Shown in pieces: positions 35,886 to 45,114 of a stretch of 64,000 nt of DNA. This DNA comes from an uncultured Hyphomonadaceae bacterium (lineage in GTDB: Bacteria; Pseudomonadota; Alphaproteobacteria; Caulobacterales; Hyphomonadaceae). Each line of letters starts with the position of its first letter. The first letter of the stretch is position 1. Position numbers and translations under genes: made by a program. The stretch is taken from contig CALKFG010000006.1 in the NCBI GenBank assembly GCA_938084575.1, forward strand, positions 289,579 through 353,578. The letters are read 5' to 3'. The notes under the pieces are model-generated. The model did no database searches. It was given only the letters and a program-made list of their open reading frames with translations, and was not told the origin of the DNA.

Positions 35886-36668
35886 ATGTCCCATTCGACT
35901 TCAGACTTACCGCCGCTTGACCCAGCCCGTCCCTGGATCACAGATCCGGAGGACCTCCCGTCTCGGATAAATTGGCTGGCCACCCTTTTCAATGTGATGG
36001 GGCGCAGCTCCAGATTACACTTCACGCGGGCCTGGACCCTGCTATTCATGTTACAATTCCTCTTCGTCTTCGGTGGCGGGCTGCTCCTCTTCATCCTGGC
36101 GTTGACCGGTGTCGACACGGCGGGCTTGTCGGTGGCAAAACAGTATGCCAGTGCGGCCGTCTTTCTGGTCACTGGCCTGATGTCTTTTGTTATTCACAAT
36201 CGGCGGCTGGCGGATGCGGGCAAGTCATCGGCCTGGGCAGTTTTGATCCTCTTGCCGCTTGTGATTGCAGGCACGGTCACTCTTGGAAATATTCAGAAGA
36301 GCGCGGCGGAGTATGACGTTATGTACCAAAAACGTGCGGCATTCCTGGAGGACCCGGGCGCGTTCCGTGAAGAGGCGCTGGAACGCCGCCGGGAGGCGCA
36401 GAAAGCACGCGCAGATGCCCGCGAGGATGACGATGCGGGTGGCGAGGCGGCAAGCCGTGGCCCGAGACGCGGCGGCGATCGGGGAGGCCGTCGCGGCTTT
36501 AATGCAGAGAATGAAATGCCGGATCAGGAGACGTTCGTTCTGAGACCGCATGTTGGGGCTTTTGTTACGCTGATGATGCTTCTCAGTGCCTTTCTGGTGC
36601 CATGGAGCCTGATGGTCGTGGCGCGTGCAGCTCCAAAGGGAAGAGACCTGCAGGCTGCTGCGGGTTAA
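35886..36668 (+). CDS. DUF805-like membrane protein with an Arg/Gly-rich internal linker
   Basis: A 260-residue membrane protein distantly like its upstream neighbour: GRSSRLHFTRAWTLLF before the first span and NRRLADAGKSSAWA in the position of the DUF805 KRLHDTGRTAWW signature. Spans lie at about residues 48-74, 84-104, 116-132 and 225-248. Between spans three and four sits an unusual charged linker of about 85 residues with a coiled-coil-like EALERRREAQKARADA and an RGG-type stretch (RGPRRGGDRGGRRG). Such linkers are often disordered and nucleic-acid or membrane binding. Family link moderate; function unknown. Confidence 0.7.
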   Translation: MSHSTSDLPPLDPARPWITDPEDLPSRINWLATLFNVMGRSSRLHFTRAWTLLFMLQFLFVFGGGLLLFILALTGVDTAGLSVAKQYASAAVFLVTGLMSFVIHNRRLADAGKSSAWAVLILLPLVIAGTVTLGNIQKSAAEYDVMYQKRAAFLEDPGAFREEALERRREAQKARADAREDDDAGGEAASRGPRRGGDRGGRRGFNAENEMPDQETFVLRPHVGAFVTLMMLLSAFLVPWSLMVVARAAPKGRDLQAAAG

Positions 36669-36670
36669 GG

Positions 36671-37363
36671 TCAGGCCGGGACCGGCGGCAGTGCCGGGCG
36701 GGTTTTGCACTCAAAGATTGTCTCGAAAGCTGCCTTCAGCGCCGCATCTGCATCGGCCATGCCAACGGGGTAACCAAGATCGACAAGGCTGGTGACGCCG
36801 TATCGTGGATCAGCAATGCCACAGGGTGTTATGCCTGAAAAATGTTCGAGGTCCGGCTCAACATTCAGGCTGATGCCGTGGAAACTGACCCAGCGCTTGA
36901 GCCGAATACCAATCGCCGCAATTTTGTCTTCCCGTAACGTCCCGCCCGCCTGGGTCCGGTCGACCCAGACGCCGACACGTCCGGCGCGAGTGTCGGCTTT
37001 AACATTAAACTCTGCGAGGCTGGAAATGATCCATGCCTCCAGCCGGGCCACAAATTTGCGAACGTCGCGCCCCATCGCGGCCACATCCAGCATGACATAG
37101 GCCACACGCTGACCGGGCCCGTGATAGGTATACTGCCCGCCCCGGCCGGCATCGAATACCGGAAACCGGTCCGGACTGACAAGGTCGCTGGGCTGGGCGC
37201 TTGTTCCAGCTGTGTAAAGCGGGGGGTGTTCAAGCAGCCAGACAAGCTGCGCAGCAGTACCTTCCCGAATGGCTACGGCACGGGCCTCCATAGCGGAAAC
37301 GGCCTGCTCATAGGGGACGAGTTTGTGGCTGATGGCCCACTCGATTGGGAAATGCTCAGACAT
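36671..37363 (-). CDS. lipB: Octanoyltransferase LipB
   Basis: Moves the octanoyl group from acyl carrier protein to apo-lipoyl domains, the first step of lipoate synthesis. The 230-residue protein has [30 protein letters not shown], the catalytic Lys in [23 protein letters not shown] and the catalytic Cys in GITPCGI. Start at ATG 37361-37363 (MSEHFPIEW) is the family-consistent choice; the longer open frame would run through the tRNA-Leu gene on the other strand and cannot be coding. lipA is not in the window. Confidence 0.95.
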   Translation of the reverse strand: MSEHFPIEWAISHKLVPYEQAVSAMEARAVAIREGTAAQLVWLLEHPPLYTAGTSAQPSDLVSPDRFPVFDAGRGGQYTYHGPGQRVAYVMLDVAAMGRDVRKFVARLEAWIISSLAEFNVKADTRAGRVGVWVDRTQAGGTLREDKIAAIGIRLKRWVSFHGISLNVEPDLEHFSGITPCGIADPRYGVTSLVDLGYPVGMADADAALKAAFETIFECKTRPALPPVPA

Positions 37364-37436
37364 TACACTGCATATAGCGAAGACTTTTCGCTTCACAATC
37401 CGAATAGCGCCCAGTATACCGCGGTCTCCTCGGCGT

Positions 37437-37521
37437 GCGGCCGTGGCGGAACTGGTAGACGCGCAGCGTTGAGGTCGCTGTGGGGCAACCCGTGGAGGTT
37501 CGAGTCCTCTCGGCCGCACCA
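37437..37521 (+). tRNA. tRNA-Leu(GAG), CCA encoded
   Basis: An 85-base type II tRNA. The acceptor stem GCGGCCG pairs with CGGCCGC (37511-37517), followed by discriminator A and an encoded CCA (37519-37521). The anticodon arm CAGCG-TTGAGGT-CGCTG gives anticodon GAG (37471-37473), decoding CUC/CUU. The D-loop has TGGTAGACG and the T-loop GTTCGAGTC. The long variable arm (GTGGGGCAACCCGT) confirms Leu. A TTTTT run starts two bases after the CCA. Divergent from lipB. Confidence 0.97.
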
Positions 37522-37760
37522 TTTTTCTGCTCGCAGGGCGATGTATCTCTGAGAAAATTCTGGCAGCCAGCCTGGCCGGGAAAGATCGGGCCCTGCCGTT
37601 AGCCTCAGCCGAACAGACCCGGCGCCGACACGATGCCGAGCGACCATGACATCCAGACATGCGTCTGTGGACCCTTTAATTCAAACGGAGGCTTCCGGAT
37701 ACGGTGCGACGACGCGTCCCGACTATTGACCTGTCCTGCTGAGGCAAGTCACAACGCTTT

Positions 37761-39152
37761 ATGGCAAGAATTTCCGGACATCCAAAGCAATGGCCAGAGG
37801 GGCAGGGACAACGCGTATGTGTCGTTGGGGCAGGTCCTTCCGGACTAACCACGACGAAGACGCTGATCGAGGCAGGACTTCAAGTTGACTGCTTTGAGGC
37901 GTCGCCGGACATCGGCGGACACTGGGTGCTGGGGAACCCCAATGGTCGGTCCTCAGCCTACCGGTCGCTGAGGACCAATACCACCAAGCGCATGAGCCGT
38001 TTCAGTGATTACGAAATGCCGGAGCACTGGTCAGAATTTCCCGCATGCGAAAAAGTACGGGAGTGGCTGAACCTCTATGTCGACCATTTTGGCTTCCGGC
38101 ATGCCATTCGCACCAAGACAGAGGTCATCTCCGCGGTCCCACGTGAGGGCGGCGGGTGGCAGCTGGTCTTGAATGGTCCAGACGGTTGGTACACCTCCGA
38201 CTATGACGCGCTGATCGCAGCCAGTGGCAGTTACTGGGATCCACAAATACCCGACTGGCCGGGGACTTTTTCCGGTAAGATGATCCACGCGCAGGAATAT
38301 CTCGATCCGGAGACCCCGCATCAGCTCAATGGGCTGGACGTGGTCATTGTCGGTATTGGGAATACCGGGTGCGAGCTGGCCTGTGAAATTGCGAAGGCCG
38401 GTGCCGGCACTGTCTGTCTGTCCGCGCGCAGCGGAACCTGGATTTTGCCGAAGACGATCAATGGCGTTGCCGCTGCCGAGGGTGTCCCGCTCACCCACCC
38501 TACGGATGAGGTGCCCTCCGAACTGGCATGTTTGGCAGAGGAAGACCGTGAAGCCTTTTTGGCGCAACGCGCCAGTCAAACGATCAAACAGGCCCATTCT
38601 GAACGTATGCGACGGTTCGAGCATCTGGGATTGCCGCCCGCGCCGGAGCATCCGCTGCTGAAGAGACCGACCATTTCCCAGGATATTTTGGCCTGTCTGG
38701 AGTCCGGCCATGTCATCGCGAAACCTGCCATAACGCGGCTGGACAGAGACGCGGTCGTTTTCGCACCTGACGAACGGGTCCGGGCGGATGTCATCATCTG
38801 CGCGACCGGCTACAAATTAAGCTACCCCTATCTAAGTCAGGATGTCGCCGACACCCGTGAAAATGACCTGACGCTCTTTTGCGGCATTGTTCCACCCGAC
38901 CGGGATGACCTGTTCTTTGTTGGCGTTAGCCGCCCGACCGGCGCGTTCTGGCCGATTGCGGAGGCTCAGGCCAAGTTTGTGGCGGCGCTTTTGACAGAAG
39001 GCTACAGCCTGCCCCCTGCCAGAGAGATTGAACGCCGGGCCCGTCCGATGCTCAACCGCCTTGCCCTGAATCCTGGGCTTTATGGACTGAGCCTCAGGGA
39101 GGAACTGGAGCGGGGACGCAGACGGGTGCTGGAGGGGGAGGAGCTGCCTTGA
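37761..39152 (+). CDS. Flavin-containing monooxygenase (FMO family, NAD(P)/FAD-dependent)
   Basis: A 463-residue class B flavoprotein monooxygenase. Two Rossmann motifs are present: VCVVGAGPSGLTTTKTL (FAD, about residues 19-35) and VVIVGIGNTGCELAC (NADP, about residues 190-205), with the ATGY motif ICATGYKLSYPYL near the C-terminus. The HWVLGN and TNTTKRMSRFSDYEMPEHW segments also fit FMOs. The 239-base stretch before it, after tRNA-Leu, holds no evident gene; an ATG alternative upstream was not found. Substrate unknown, likely an N- or S-containing small molecule or ketone. Confidence 0.9.
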   Translation: MARISGHPKQWPEGQGQRVCVVGAGPSGLTTTKTLIEAGLQVDCFEASPDIGGHWVLGNPNGRSSAYRSLRTNTTKRMSRFSDYEMPEHWSEFPACEKVREWLNLYVDHFGFRHAIRTKTEVISAVPREGGGWQLVLNGPDGWYTSDYDALIAASGSYWDPQIPDWPGTFSGKMIHAQEYLDPETPHQLNGLDVVIVGIGNTGCELACEIAKAGAGTVCLSARSGTWILPKTINGVAAAEGVPLTHPTDEVPSELACLAEEDREAFLAQRASQTIKQAHSERMRRFEHLGLPPAPEHPLLKRPTISQDILACLESGHVIAKPAITRLDRDAVVFAPDERVRADVIICATGYKLSYPYLSQDVADTRENDLTLFCGIVPPDRDDLFFVGVSRPTGAFWPIAEAQAKFVAALLTEGYSLPPAREIERRARPMLNRLALNPGLYGLSLREELERGRRRVLEGEELP

Positions 39153-39321
39153 GGCAGTGCTGTGTATCTCGCTTCACCGCTCGATCACCCAGATGTAGAT
39201 ATCCGGCGGGCTGCCAGAGACGGTGCCATGGCGCGCGATCTGAACGGAAACAGGCGCTGATCGGCACGAAATATTGCTTGCATGGCTTGCCTGCCGGCCC
39301 AGTTCGGGTCAAGCAACCCAA

Positions 39322-40701
39322 ATGACAGAACGCCGCATCGATCCTGCTGGTCCGGATGAGCCGACGGATGAAGGTCGTCAGCTCGACGATCTGCGTCACG
39401 CTATACTCGATGGTGACGGGGGCTGGCTACGTGCGAAATTAGATGAGATGCATCCGGCTGACGCGTCAGATCTTCTGGAGCAACTCTCTACCGATGATTT
39501 CGAGACGGCGGTGGAAATGCTCGGAGGGGCGCTGCCAAGCGAGATCCTGATCGAGCTGCGTGATGAATATCGCGAAGATGCCGTCGACATGCTGTCGGAT
39601 GCTGCCGTTGTCGGCGCCCTCGATGATCTCGAATCCGATGACGCAATCGCTGTCCTTGAAGATCTCGACGCTGACCGGCGCGAGCGCATTCTTGATGAAA
39701 TGGCGCCTAATGACCGGGCGTTGCTGGAGGCCAATCTGCTGTATGCAGAAAAAACGGCCGGCCGTCTTATGCAAAGGGAGTTTCTGTCCGCGCCTGAGTT
39801 CTGGACCGTCGGCCAAACGATCGATTTTGCCCGCGACAATGCAGAGGATTTGCCAACAGACTTTTATGAGGTTTACGTCGTTGATCCGATGAACCGGCCT
39901 ATTGGCTATGTGCTTCTGTCCCAGCTCCTGCGCACCCGCCGGGATGTCGGCCTGGCAGATATTTTGACGGACATACAGTCTGCGATCAAAGTCGATATGG
40001 ATCAGGAAGAGGTCGCCTACCAGTTTCAGAAATACTCCCTGGCGTCCGCGCCGGTTACGGACGGGGAGGGACGTCTGGTTGGAATGATCACCGTCGATGA
40101 CATGGTTCATGTTATTCAGGACGAGAACACCGAAGACCTGCTCGCCCTGTCGAATGTCTCGTCCGCCGACGGATCTGATACGGTCTGGGATTCGGTCAGG
40201 GCGCGCGCGCCCTGGCTGGCGGTCAATCTGGGGACCGCGTTTGTGGCATCGGCCATTATTGCCCTTTTCGAAGACGCCCTGAACGCACTTGTTCAGCTGG
40301 CAATCCTTATGCCGGTTGTGGCAGCCCTTGCGGGAAATGCCGGCAGCCAGGGTCTGGCCGTTGCCGTTCGGGCTATTGCTGAGCGCGAACTGGATGGTCC
40401 CGCGGCACGGCGGGCTATTGTAAGAGAAGCCCTGACCGGACTGGTCAATGGGGTGATTTTTGCCCTTGGCGTTGGGTTGATTGCCTGGCTCTGGTTTGGT
40501 GATCCGCTTCTGGCTGCCATCATCGCCATCGCCATGCTGGCCAGTTTTTTCTGGGCCGGCTTATCTGGCATACTGGTTCCGTTAAGCCTTAAACGGTTTG
40601 GTGCGGATCCTGCAGTCGCTTCCTCTGTCTTTGTGTTGACCCTGACCGATACAATGGCATTTTTCAGCTTTCTGGGGCTCGCATCTCTGGTTCTCTTGTG
40701 A
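39322..40701 (+). CDS. mgtE: Magnesium transporter MgtE
   Basis: A Mg2+ channel of the inner membrane gated by intracellular Mg2+. The 459-residue protein has an N-domain of helical repeats rich in acids (LEQLSTDDFETAVEML, LDDLESDDAIAVLEDLDADR), a CBS pair (about residues 150-275; PIGYVLLSQLL and GRLVGMITVDDMVHVI), and a five-helix membrane domain with the conserved AGNAGSQGLAVAVRA pore segment. I use the ATG at 39322 (MTERRIDP); an upstream in-frame ATG at 39274 would add 16 Cys/Trp-containing residues unlike the family. No M-box was recognised upstream. Confidence 0.94.
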   Translation: MTERRIDPAGPDEPTDEGRQLDDLRHAILDGDGGWLRAKLDEMHPADASDLLEQLSTDDFETAVEMLGGALPSEILIELRDEYREDAVDMLSDAAVVGALDDLESDDAIAVLEDLDADRRERILDEMAPNDRALLEANLLYAEKTAGRLMQREFLSAPEFWTVGQTIDFARDNAEDLPTDFYEVYVVDPMNRPIGYVLLSQLLRTRRDVGLADILTDIQSAIKVDMDQEEVAYQFQKYSLASAPVTDGEGRLVGMITVDDMVHVIQDENTEDLLALSNVSSADGSDTVWDSVRARAPWLAVNLGTAFVASAIIALFEDALNALVQLAILMPVVAALAGNAGSQGLAVAVRAIAERELDGPAARRAIVREALTGLVNGVIFALGVGLIAWLWFGDPLLAAIIAIAMLASFFWAGLSGILVPLSLKRFGADPAVASSVFVLTLTDTMAFFSFLGLASLVLL

Positions 40702-40781
40702 GGCTGTGGACCCGACTTCGGCGCGGGATTTGCATCTGACAGCCGGTCTGGGACGTTTACTGTCCCATAGCGGAGCAGGAT

Positions 40782-41948
40782 ATGGTCGCCAATATGCGGA
40801 CATCCATTGCGGGTCTTGACCTGATCAAGACCTATGAAGGGTTTCGGGCTGATCCACTGTCGCTGGGTGAGGCCCGCTGGCTCATCGGATTTGGGCATGT
40901 CCATGTCGGCGAAAAACCGGGTCGGCTGAGCCGGGGTGAAGCGGAGATTCTTCTAAAGGAATATGATCTGGTTGCGGCGGAAGACAGTCTCCAGCAGAGG
41001 ATTTTAACGCCCCTCAACCAGAACGAATTCGATGCCCTGGTCAGCTTCGCCTTCAGTCTCGGGCTGGAAGCCTTTGAAACCAGCGATGTTGCGTCCTTGT
41101 TGAACTCGGGGGATCGCATCGCCGCTGCACATGCCTTTGAGCAGTGGAATCAGAGCCTTCTGGCGAACAAGGTCCAGATCGTGGAATCTCTGGTGCGACG
41201 CCGGGCGGCTGAAAAAGCGCTTTTTCTGACGACTCCGGGAGAGATGCCGGCGACCGCGTCTGCCCTTTACCGGCCGGTGAGATCTCCTGCCTTTGGACCG
41301 GGCCTTGCTGACGCCGCACCCGAGGCGGAGGCGCCACCAGCAGCCATAGCGCCGGCCATGTCGTCAATCCCTCTGGCGCCAGCCGAATCAGGGGGCAGGC
41401 GGGCTGAGGCATTTGAAGGACGGCGTCTGGTTCGGACACTCGGGGAAGATACTGAGGACACGTCCGAACAGATCAGTCCGGAAGCGATCACCAAGGCTGT
41501 ATCTGATCTGGCGCGCCTGACGCGGGAGAGCCCGCCGGAGGCCCTCGATGTCATTGCCGGGGCCAGATCCGACAAGGCAGAGCCGCCGCGCCAGCCCATC
41601 GACGATCTTGAGGTGGTCAGGCTGTCGGCGGATGATGTCGCCAGAGGGATTGAGGAGAACCGCCGTTTGGCCGGTCAGTCGCTCGCTGTTTTGACACCGG
41701 GTGTCGTGGTGTTCGCGCTCGCCTCATTGGCCGGATTTGTTATTTCCCTTGCCGGCTTGTTTGGTGCCATCCATTTTGCCCGCGACTCCGACGCGTCGTC
41801 GGGTTTCCTCGTCACATATGGACCCGTTCTGGCATATGTTTCAGGCGGCTTGGTCTGCGTGATGATGATCTATGCGCTTGTCCTGACCTGGCACAGAAAT
41901 CACTTTCATGCGGGCGGGGGGCTTGGCGATGAAGGGTCTCTCGGTTAG
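40782..41948 (+). CDS. spmX: SpmX-like polarity factor: degenerate GH24 muramidase domain plus two C-terminal membrane spans
   Basis: A 388-residue protein with the SpmX layout: an N-terminal phage-lysozyme (GH24) domain without signal peptide (residues 1-150), a long acidic and Pro/Ala-rich middle (160-300), and two C-terminal membrane helices (about 308-333 and 345-370). In Caulobacter SpmX localises the DivJ kinase at the stalked pole and descends from a co-opted phage lysin. The catalytic Glu is kept (Glu19 in LIKTYEG), but the lysozyme Asp and Thr are replaced: the canonical E-x8-D-x5-T reads E-x8-L-x5-L before IGFGH. GGAG lies 6 bases before the ATG. DivJ is not in the window. Confidence 0.82.
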   Translation: MVANMRTSIAGLDLIKTYEGFRADPLSLGEARWLIGFGHVHVGEKPGRLSRGEAEILLKEYDLVAAEDSLQQRILTPLNQNEFDALVSFAFSLGLEAFETSDVASLLNSGDRIAAAHAFEQWNQSLLANKVQIVESLVRRRAAEKALFLTTPGEMPATASALYRPVRSPAFGPGLADAAPEAEAPPAAIAPAMSSIPLAPAESGGRRAEAFEGRRLVRTLGEDTEDTSEQISPEAITKAVSDLARLTRESPPEALDVIAGARSDKAEPPRQPIDDLEVVRLSADDVARGIEENRRLAGQSLAVLTPGVVVFALASLAGFVISLAGLFGAIHFARDSDASSGFLVTYGPVLAYVSGGLVCVMMIYALVLTWHRNHFHAGGGLGDEGSLG

Positions 41949-41957
41949 ACCCGCACC

Positions 41958-43130
41958 ATGATTTCCAACCTGTATCCGAGCCTGAATTTCGACTTGGGCG
42001 AAACTGCTGATATGATCCGGGACAGTGTCCGGGCTTTTGCGCAGAGTGAGATCGCGCCGCTGGCGGCCGAGATTGATCGCAGCGATTGTTTCCCGCGCCA
42101 GCTTCTGCCCAAGATGGGCGAGCTGGGGTTGCTTGGCATTACAGTCGAAGAAGAGTGGGGCGGCACCGGCCTGGGCTATCTTGAGCACTGTGTCGCCATG
42201 GAGGAAATTTCCCGCGCATCTGCCTCCATCGGTCTGTCCTATGGCGCGCACTCCAATCTGTGTGTCAATCAGCTCCGCCGATGGGGGAATGATGACCAGA
42301 AGACAAGGTATCTCGGTCGTCTGGTCACGGGTGAACATCTGGGCGCGCTGGCCATGAGCGAAAGCGGTGCCGGGTCTGATGTGGTGTCCATGCAGTTGCG
42401 TGCAGACCGCAGAGGCGACCACTATGTCCTGAATGGCTCCAAGATGTGGATTACCAACTCCCCGGATGCCGACACGCTGATCGTCTATGCAAAGACGGAC
42501 CCTGAGAAGGCCTCACGTGGGATTACCGCTTTCCTGATTGAAAAGGGCATGAAAGGCTATTCCGTGGCGCAGAAGCTTGACAAGTTAGGCATGCGCGGAT
42601 CCGAAACCGGGGAGCTTCTGTTTGAAGACTGCGAAGTTCCCGCAGAAAATATTATGGGGCCACTCAATGGTGGTGTCGAAATTCTGATGAGCGGACTGGA
42701 TTATGAGCGGGCTGTCCTGGCAGCCGGGCCGACCGGGATAATGCAGGCCTGCCTTGATGTCGTTCTGCCTTATGTCCACGATCGGCGGCAGTTTGGAAAA
42801 TCCATCGGGGAATTCCAGCTCGTACAGGGAAAACTGGCGGATATGTATGTTCAGATGAATGCGGCAAAGGCCTATGTCTATGCCGTTGCCAAGGCGTGCG
42901 ATCGCGGTGAGACGGCCCGCAAGGATGCTGCGGGCGCCATCCTTTATGCAGCGGAAACGGCAACCCGGCTTGCCCTCGATGCGATCCAGCTCTTGGGCGG
43001 TAATGGCTATATCAACGATTATCCGACCGGCCGGCTCCTGCGCGATGCCAAGCTGTATGAAATTGGCGCCGGCACAAGCGAGATCCGCCGTTTCCTGATC
43101 GGGCGCGAGCTTTTTGGCGAGAGCGCCTAA
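41958..43130 (+). CDS. liuA: Isovaleryl-CoA dehydrogenase
   Basis: FAD-dependent oxidation of isovaleryl-CoA to 3-methylcrotonyl-CoA in leucine breakdown. The 390-residue protein has the acyl-CoA dehydrogenase signatures [18 protein letters not shown] and [19 protein letters not shown]. It also has the isovaleryl type catalytic Glu in [17 protein letters not shown] rather than the position used by short-chain enzymes. The [13 protein letters not shown] flavin-binding segment is complete. It begins 9 bases after spmX on the same strand. Its pathway partners liuB, liuC and liuD follow within 8 kb, but a patatin gene on the other strand interrupts. Confidence 0.94.
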   Translation: MISNLYPSLNFDLGETADMIRDSVRAFAQSEIAPLAAEIDRSDCFPRQLLPKMGELGLLGITVEEEWGGTGLGYLEHCVAMEEISRASASIGLSYGAHSNLCVNQLRRWGNDDQKTRYLGRLVTGEHLGALAMSESGAGSDVVSMQLRADRRGDHYVLNGSKMWITNSPDADTLIVYAKTDPEKASRGITAFLIEKGMKGYSVAQKLDKLGMRGSETGELLFEDCEVPAENIMGPLNGGVEILMSGLDYERAVLAAGPTGIMQACLDVVLPYVHDRRQFGKSIGEFQLVQGKLADMYVQMNAAKAYVYAVAKACDRGETARKDAAGAILYAAETATRLALDAIQLLGGNGYINDYPTGRLLRDAKLYEIGAGTSEIRRFLIGRELFGESA

Positions 43131-43179
43131 GCAACCGGGTCTGATCCGGGTCTGATCCGGGCTTGGGGGTGAGGCTCCT

Positions 43180-44970
43180 CTAAGCGCTCCGTTTGGTCAG
43201 CTGTCGCCCCGAGAGCGCCGCCTGGGCGGCGGTATACCCAGCCTCCACGCAGGTGTCATAGGCCTTCCAGTCCCGCAGCTCGACCTGCTGAGTTTCCGGC
43301 AGGACGAGGACATCCACCAGCTCTCGGCCGGCTTTTGGGTTCACATTGAGGGTTCCGGACCGCATCAGCAGGCCGGCAATGGGCGGCGGGCTGGAAAAAC
43401 CATGTCGTGCAACCCAGCCAAGGAAGCCGGGAGGATTGATAAAATCCTCGGGGTTCAGTCCCTGGTGAACCCGGGTGACGTCGGATCCGATGATATACCC
43501 GCGCTGGAATTCCCGCATCACATCGGCTGGGAAATTGTTCAGCACCGCACCATCAACCAGGACGTCTTGACCTTCAACGACAGGTGGCAGAATCCCGGGC
43601 AGCGACAGGCTGGCTCTGAGCGCCTGGCGCAGCAGGCCGCGACTGTGGACCCGGAAGCTGCCGCTGCTGAGATTGGTTGAGACGGCGAAGAAGGGAAGGT
43701 CAAGACGGCTGATGTCTGTCTCCCCGAAATGTGTCTTCAGCCGTTTATCCACCCGCTTGCCACGCAGCATCGCTACCACCGGAAGATTCCAGTCATTCAG
43801 GGGGTTGGTTTCAACAAAGGCCTTGCGAATGCGGCGGTCTATTTCATCATCATCCCAACCCATGGCGACACAGGCGGCAATGACGGCTCCCATGGATGAG
43901 CCTCCGGCAAAATCGATCGGCAGTCCATGGTCCCGCAGGGCGCGCACGACACCGATATGGGCATAGGCTCTGGCGCCACCGCCGGACAGGACAAGTCCCA
44001 CCGATCGCCCGGCCATGACCCGGGCCAGGCGATCGCAGTGGTGACCGGACATCTCATTCCAGTGAAACAGGCGCGTTCCGCCTGAGGCATCGAGCCAGTC
44101 CTCAGGACGGGATGCCTCGCGATAACCGGGTCTGCGGATCAAAAGGACGTCGACGAGCTTCAGGGCCTGGGCCGGCGAGGTGTCCGGCGGAAACAGGGGA
44201 TCGGAGGGGCGGGCGTCGGCCCGGGCAACGAGCCATATCCGATCGGCCTGACGCATGGCCAGGCGGCTCCAGCCGGGATCTCCCAGGGTGCAGACCAGAA
44301 CCACGATGTCATGCGCCTTTTCCAGCGAGTCAAAAAACTCCGATGGCTTGTCCTGGCCTTCTTCCGCCATGACGAAGCGGGCCCGGACGCCAAGCCGGTC
44401 AAGTGACGCCATCAGGCTGCCCGCACGTTGCTGGATGTCGATCGAAGGTGAGGTCGACACCAGCGCATACACCTTCGGATCTGACCGTCTGGCGGGTTCG
44501 GTGCTGTCGCGAAGGCGCTCCAGCATCAGGCGGACCATGGTCGACAGCAGCTCGGGTTCGGCCTTGATCAGGCGGTCGAACCCGGCGCGTGACAGCTGCA
44601 GAACTTCGGAATCCCTCAAGGCATAAACGGAGGAGGTGTGTCGTGCATTATCGGGTATGGAATCGCCATCGAGGTCGATACCCCCCCGAAACAGAGCCAT
44701 TTCACCCACGGGCTCCCCGGCACGGATATGACCCAGAAACTCGTCCCGACCATCGGGCATGGACCGAAAGGCCCCGAAAGATCCGTTCAAAACGAAGAAA
44801 ATTGAGCTGGCCTCCTCGCCGGATTTAAACAGCGGCCAGCCGGCGGGCACAGAATACCAGTGGGCTTCCCGACCCGCGGCCCTGAGGGCGCGTCTCGGGA
44901 CATCTCCAAGAAAGGAGATCGAGGATAAAGGCGGTATGATGTCCGCGCGTGGTCCTGAAAAAAGAGGCAT
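43180..44970 (-). CDS. Patatin-like phospholipase with cyclic nucleotide-binding domain (NTE-like)
   Basis: A 596-residue lipid hydrolase. An N-terminal cyclic-nucleotide-binding-like domain (about residues 15-130) includes FFVLNGSFGAFR and GEPVGEMALF. A middle alpha/beta region (150-290) resembles a Rossmann-like domain found in neuropathy target esterase relatives (VYALVSTSPSIDIQQ). The C-terminal patatin domain has the oxyanion loop LSGGGARAYAHIGV, the nucleophile GSSMGA and the Asp of VDGAVLNNFP. Odd: the phosphate-binding cassette is split by an insert containing DLDGDSIPD (residues 99-107), similar to calcium-binding loops. It lies on the opposite strand inside the liu cluster. Confidence 0.92.
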   Translation of the reverse strand: MPLFSGPRADIIPPLSSISFLGDVPRRALRAAGREAHWYSVPAGWPLFKSGEEASSIFFVLNGSFGAFRSMPDGRDEFLGHIRAGEPVGEMALFRGGIDLDGDSIPDNARHTSSVYALRDSEVLQLSRAGFDRLIKAEPELLSTMVRLMLERLRDSTEPARRSDPKVYALVSTSPSIDIQQRAGSLMASLDRLGVRARFVMAEEGQDKPSEFFDSLEKAHDIVVLVCTLGDPGWSRLAMRQADRIWLVARADARPSDPLFPPDTSPAQALKLVDVLLIRRPGYREASRPEDWLDASGGTRLFHWNEMSGHHCDRLARVMAGRSVGLVLSGGGARAYAHIGVVRALRDHGLPIDFAGGSSMGAVIAACVAMGWDDDEIDRRIRKAFVETNPLNDWNLPVVAMLRGKRVDKRLKTHFGETDISRLDLPFFAVSTNLSSGSFRVHSRGLLRQALRASLSLPGILPPVVEGQDVLVDGAVLNNFPADVMREFQRGYIIGSDVTRVHQGLNPEDFINPPGFLGWVARHGFSSPPPIAGLLMRSGTLNVNPKAGRELVDVLVLPETQQVELRDWKAYDTCVEAGYTAAQAALSGRQLTKRSA

Positions 44971-45114
44971 TTTAGTCCGGAGGGTCTCCTTGATCCCGCC
45001 ATGCTAAGATGAACCGGTGCCCGAGACAATTTTATCTTGGTCCGAAGACGTTGGCAGGATGACAGAGGTCATATCGGGGGTTAAGCCTTTGGTCAGACAA
45101 GCTGGAGTCCTCTC

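Noticed and set aside
37437..37521. tRNA-Leu as an integration site for a genomic island
   Set aside because: No integrase gene or direct repeat of the tRNA 3' end was seen on either side.
37364..37660. N-terminal extension of LipB
   Set aside because: The extended frame runs antisense through the tRNA-Leu gene; LipB family similarity begins at MSEHFPIEW.
43137..43165. Short tandem repeat GGGTCTGATCC (about 2.3 copies) between liuA and the patatin gene
   Set aside because: Too short and too few copies to suggest a functional element; convergent intergenic sequence of this sort is common.
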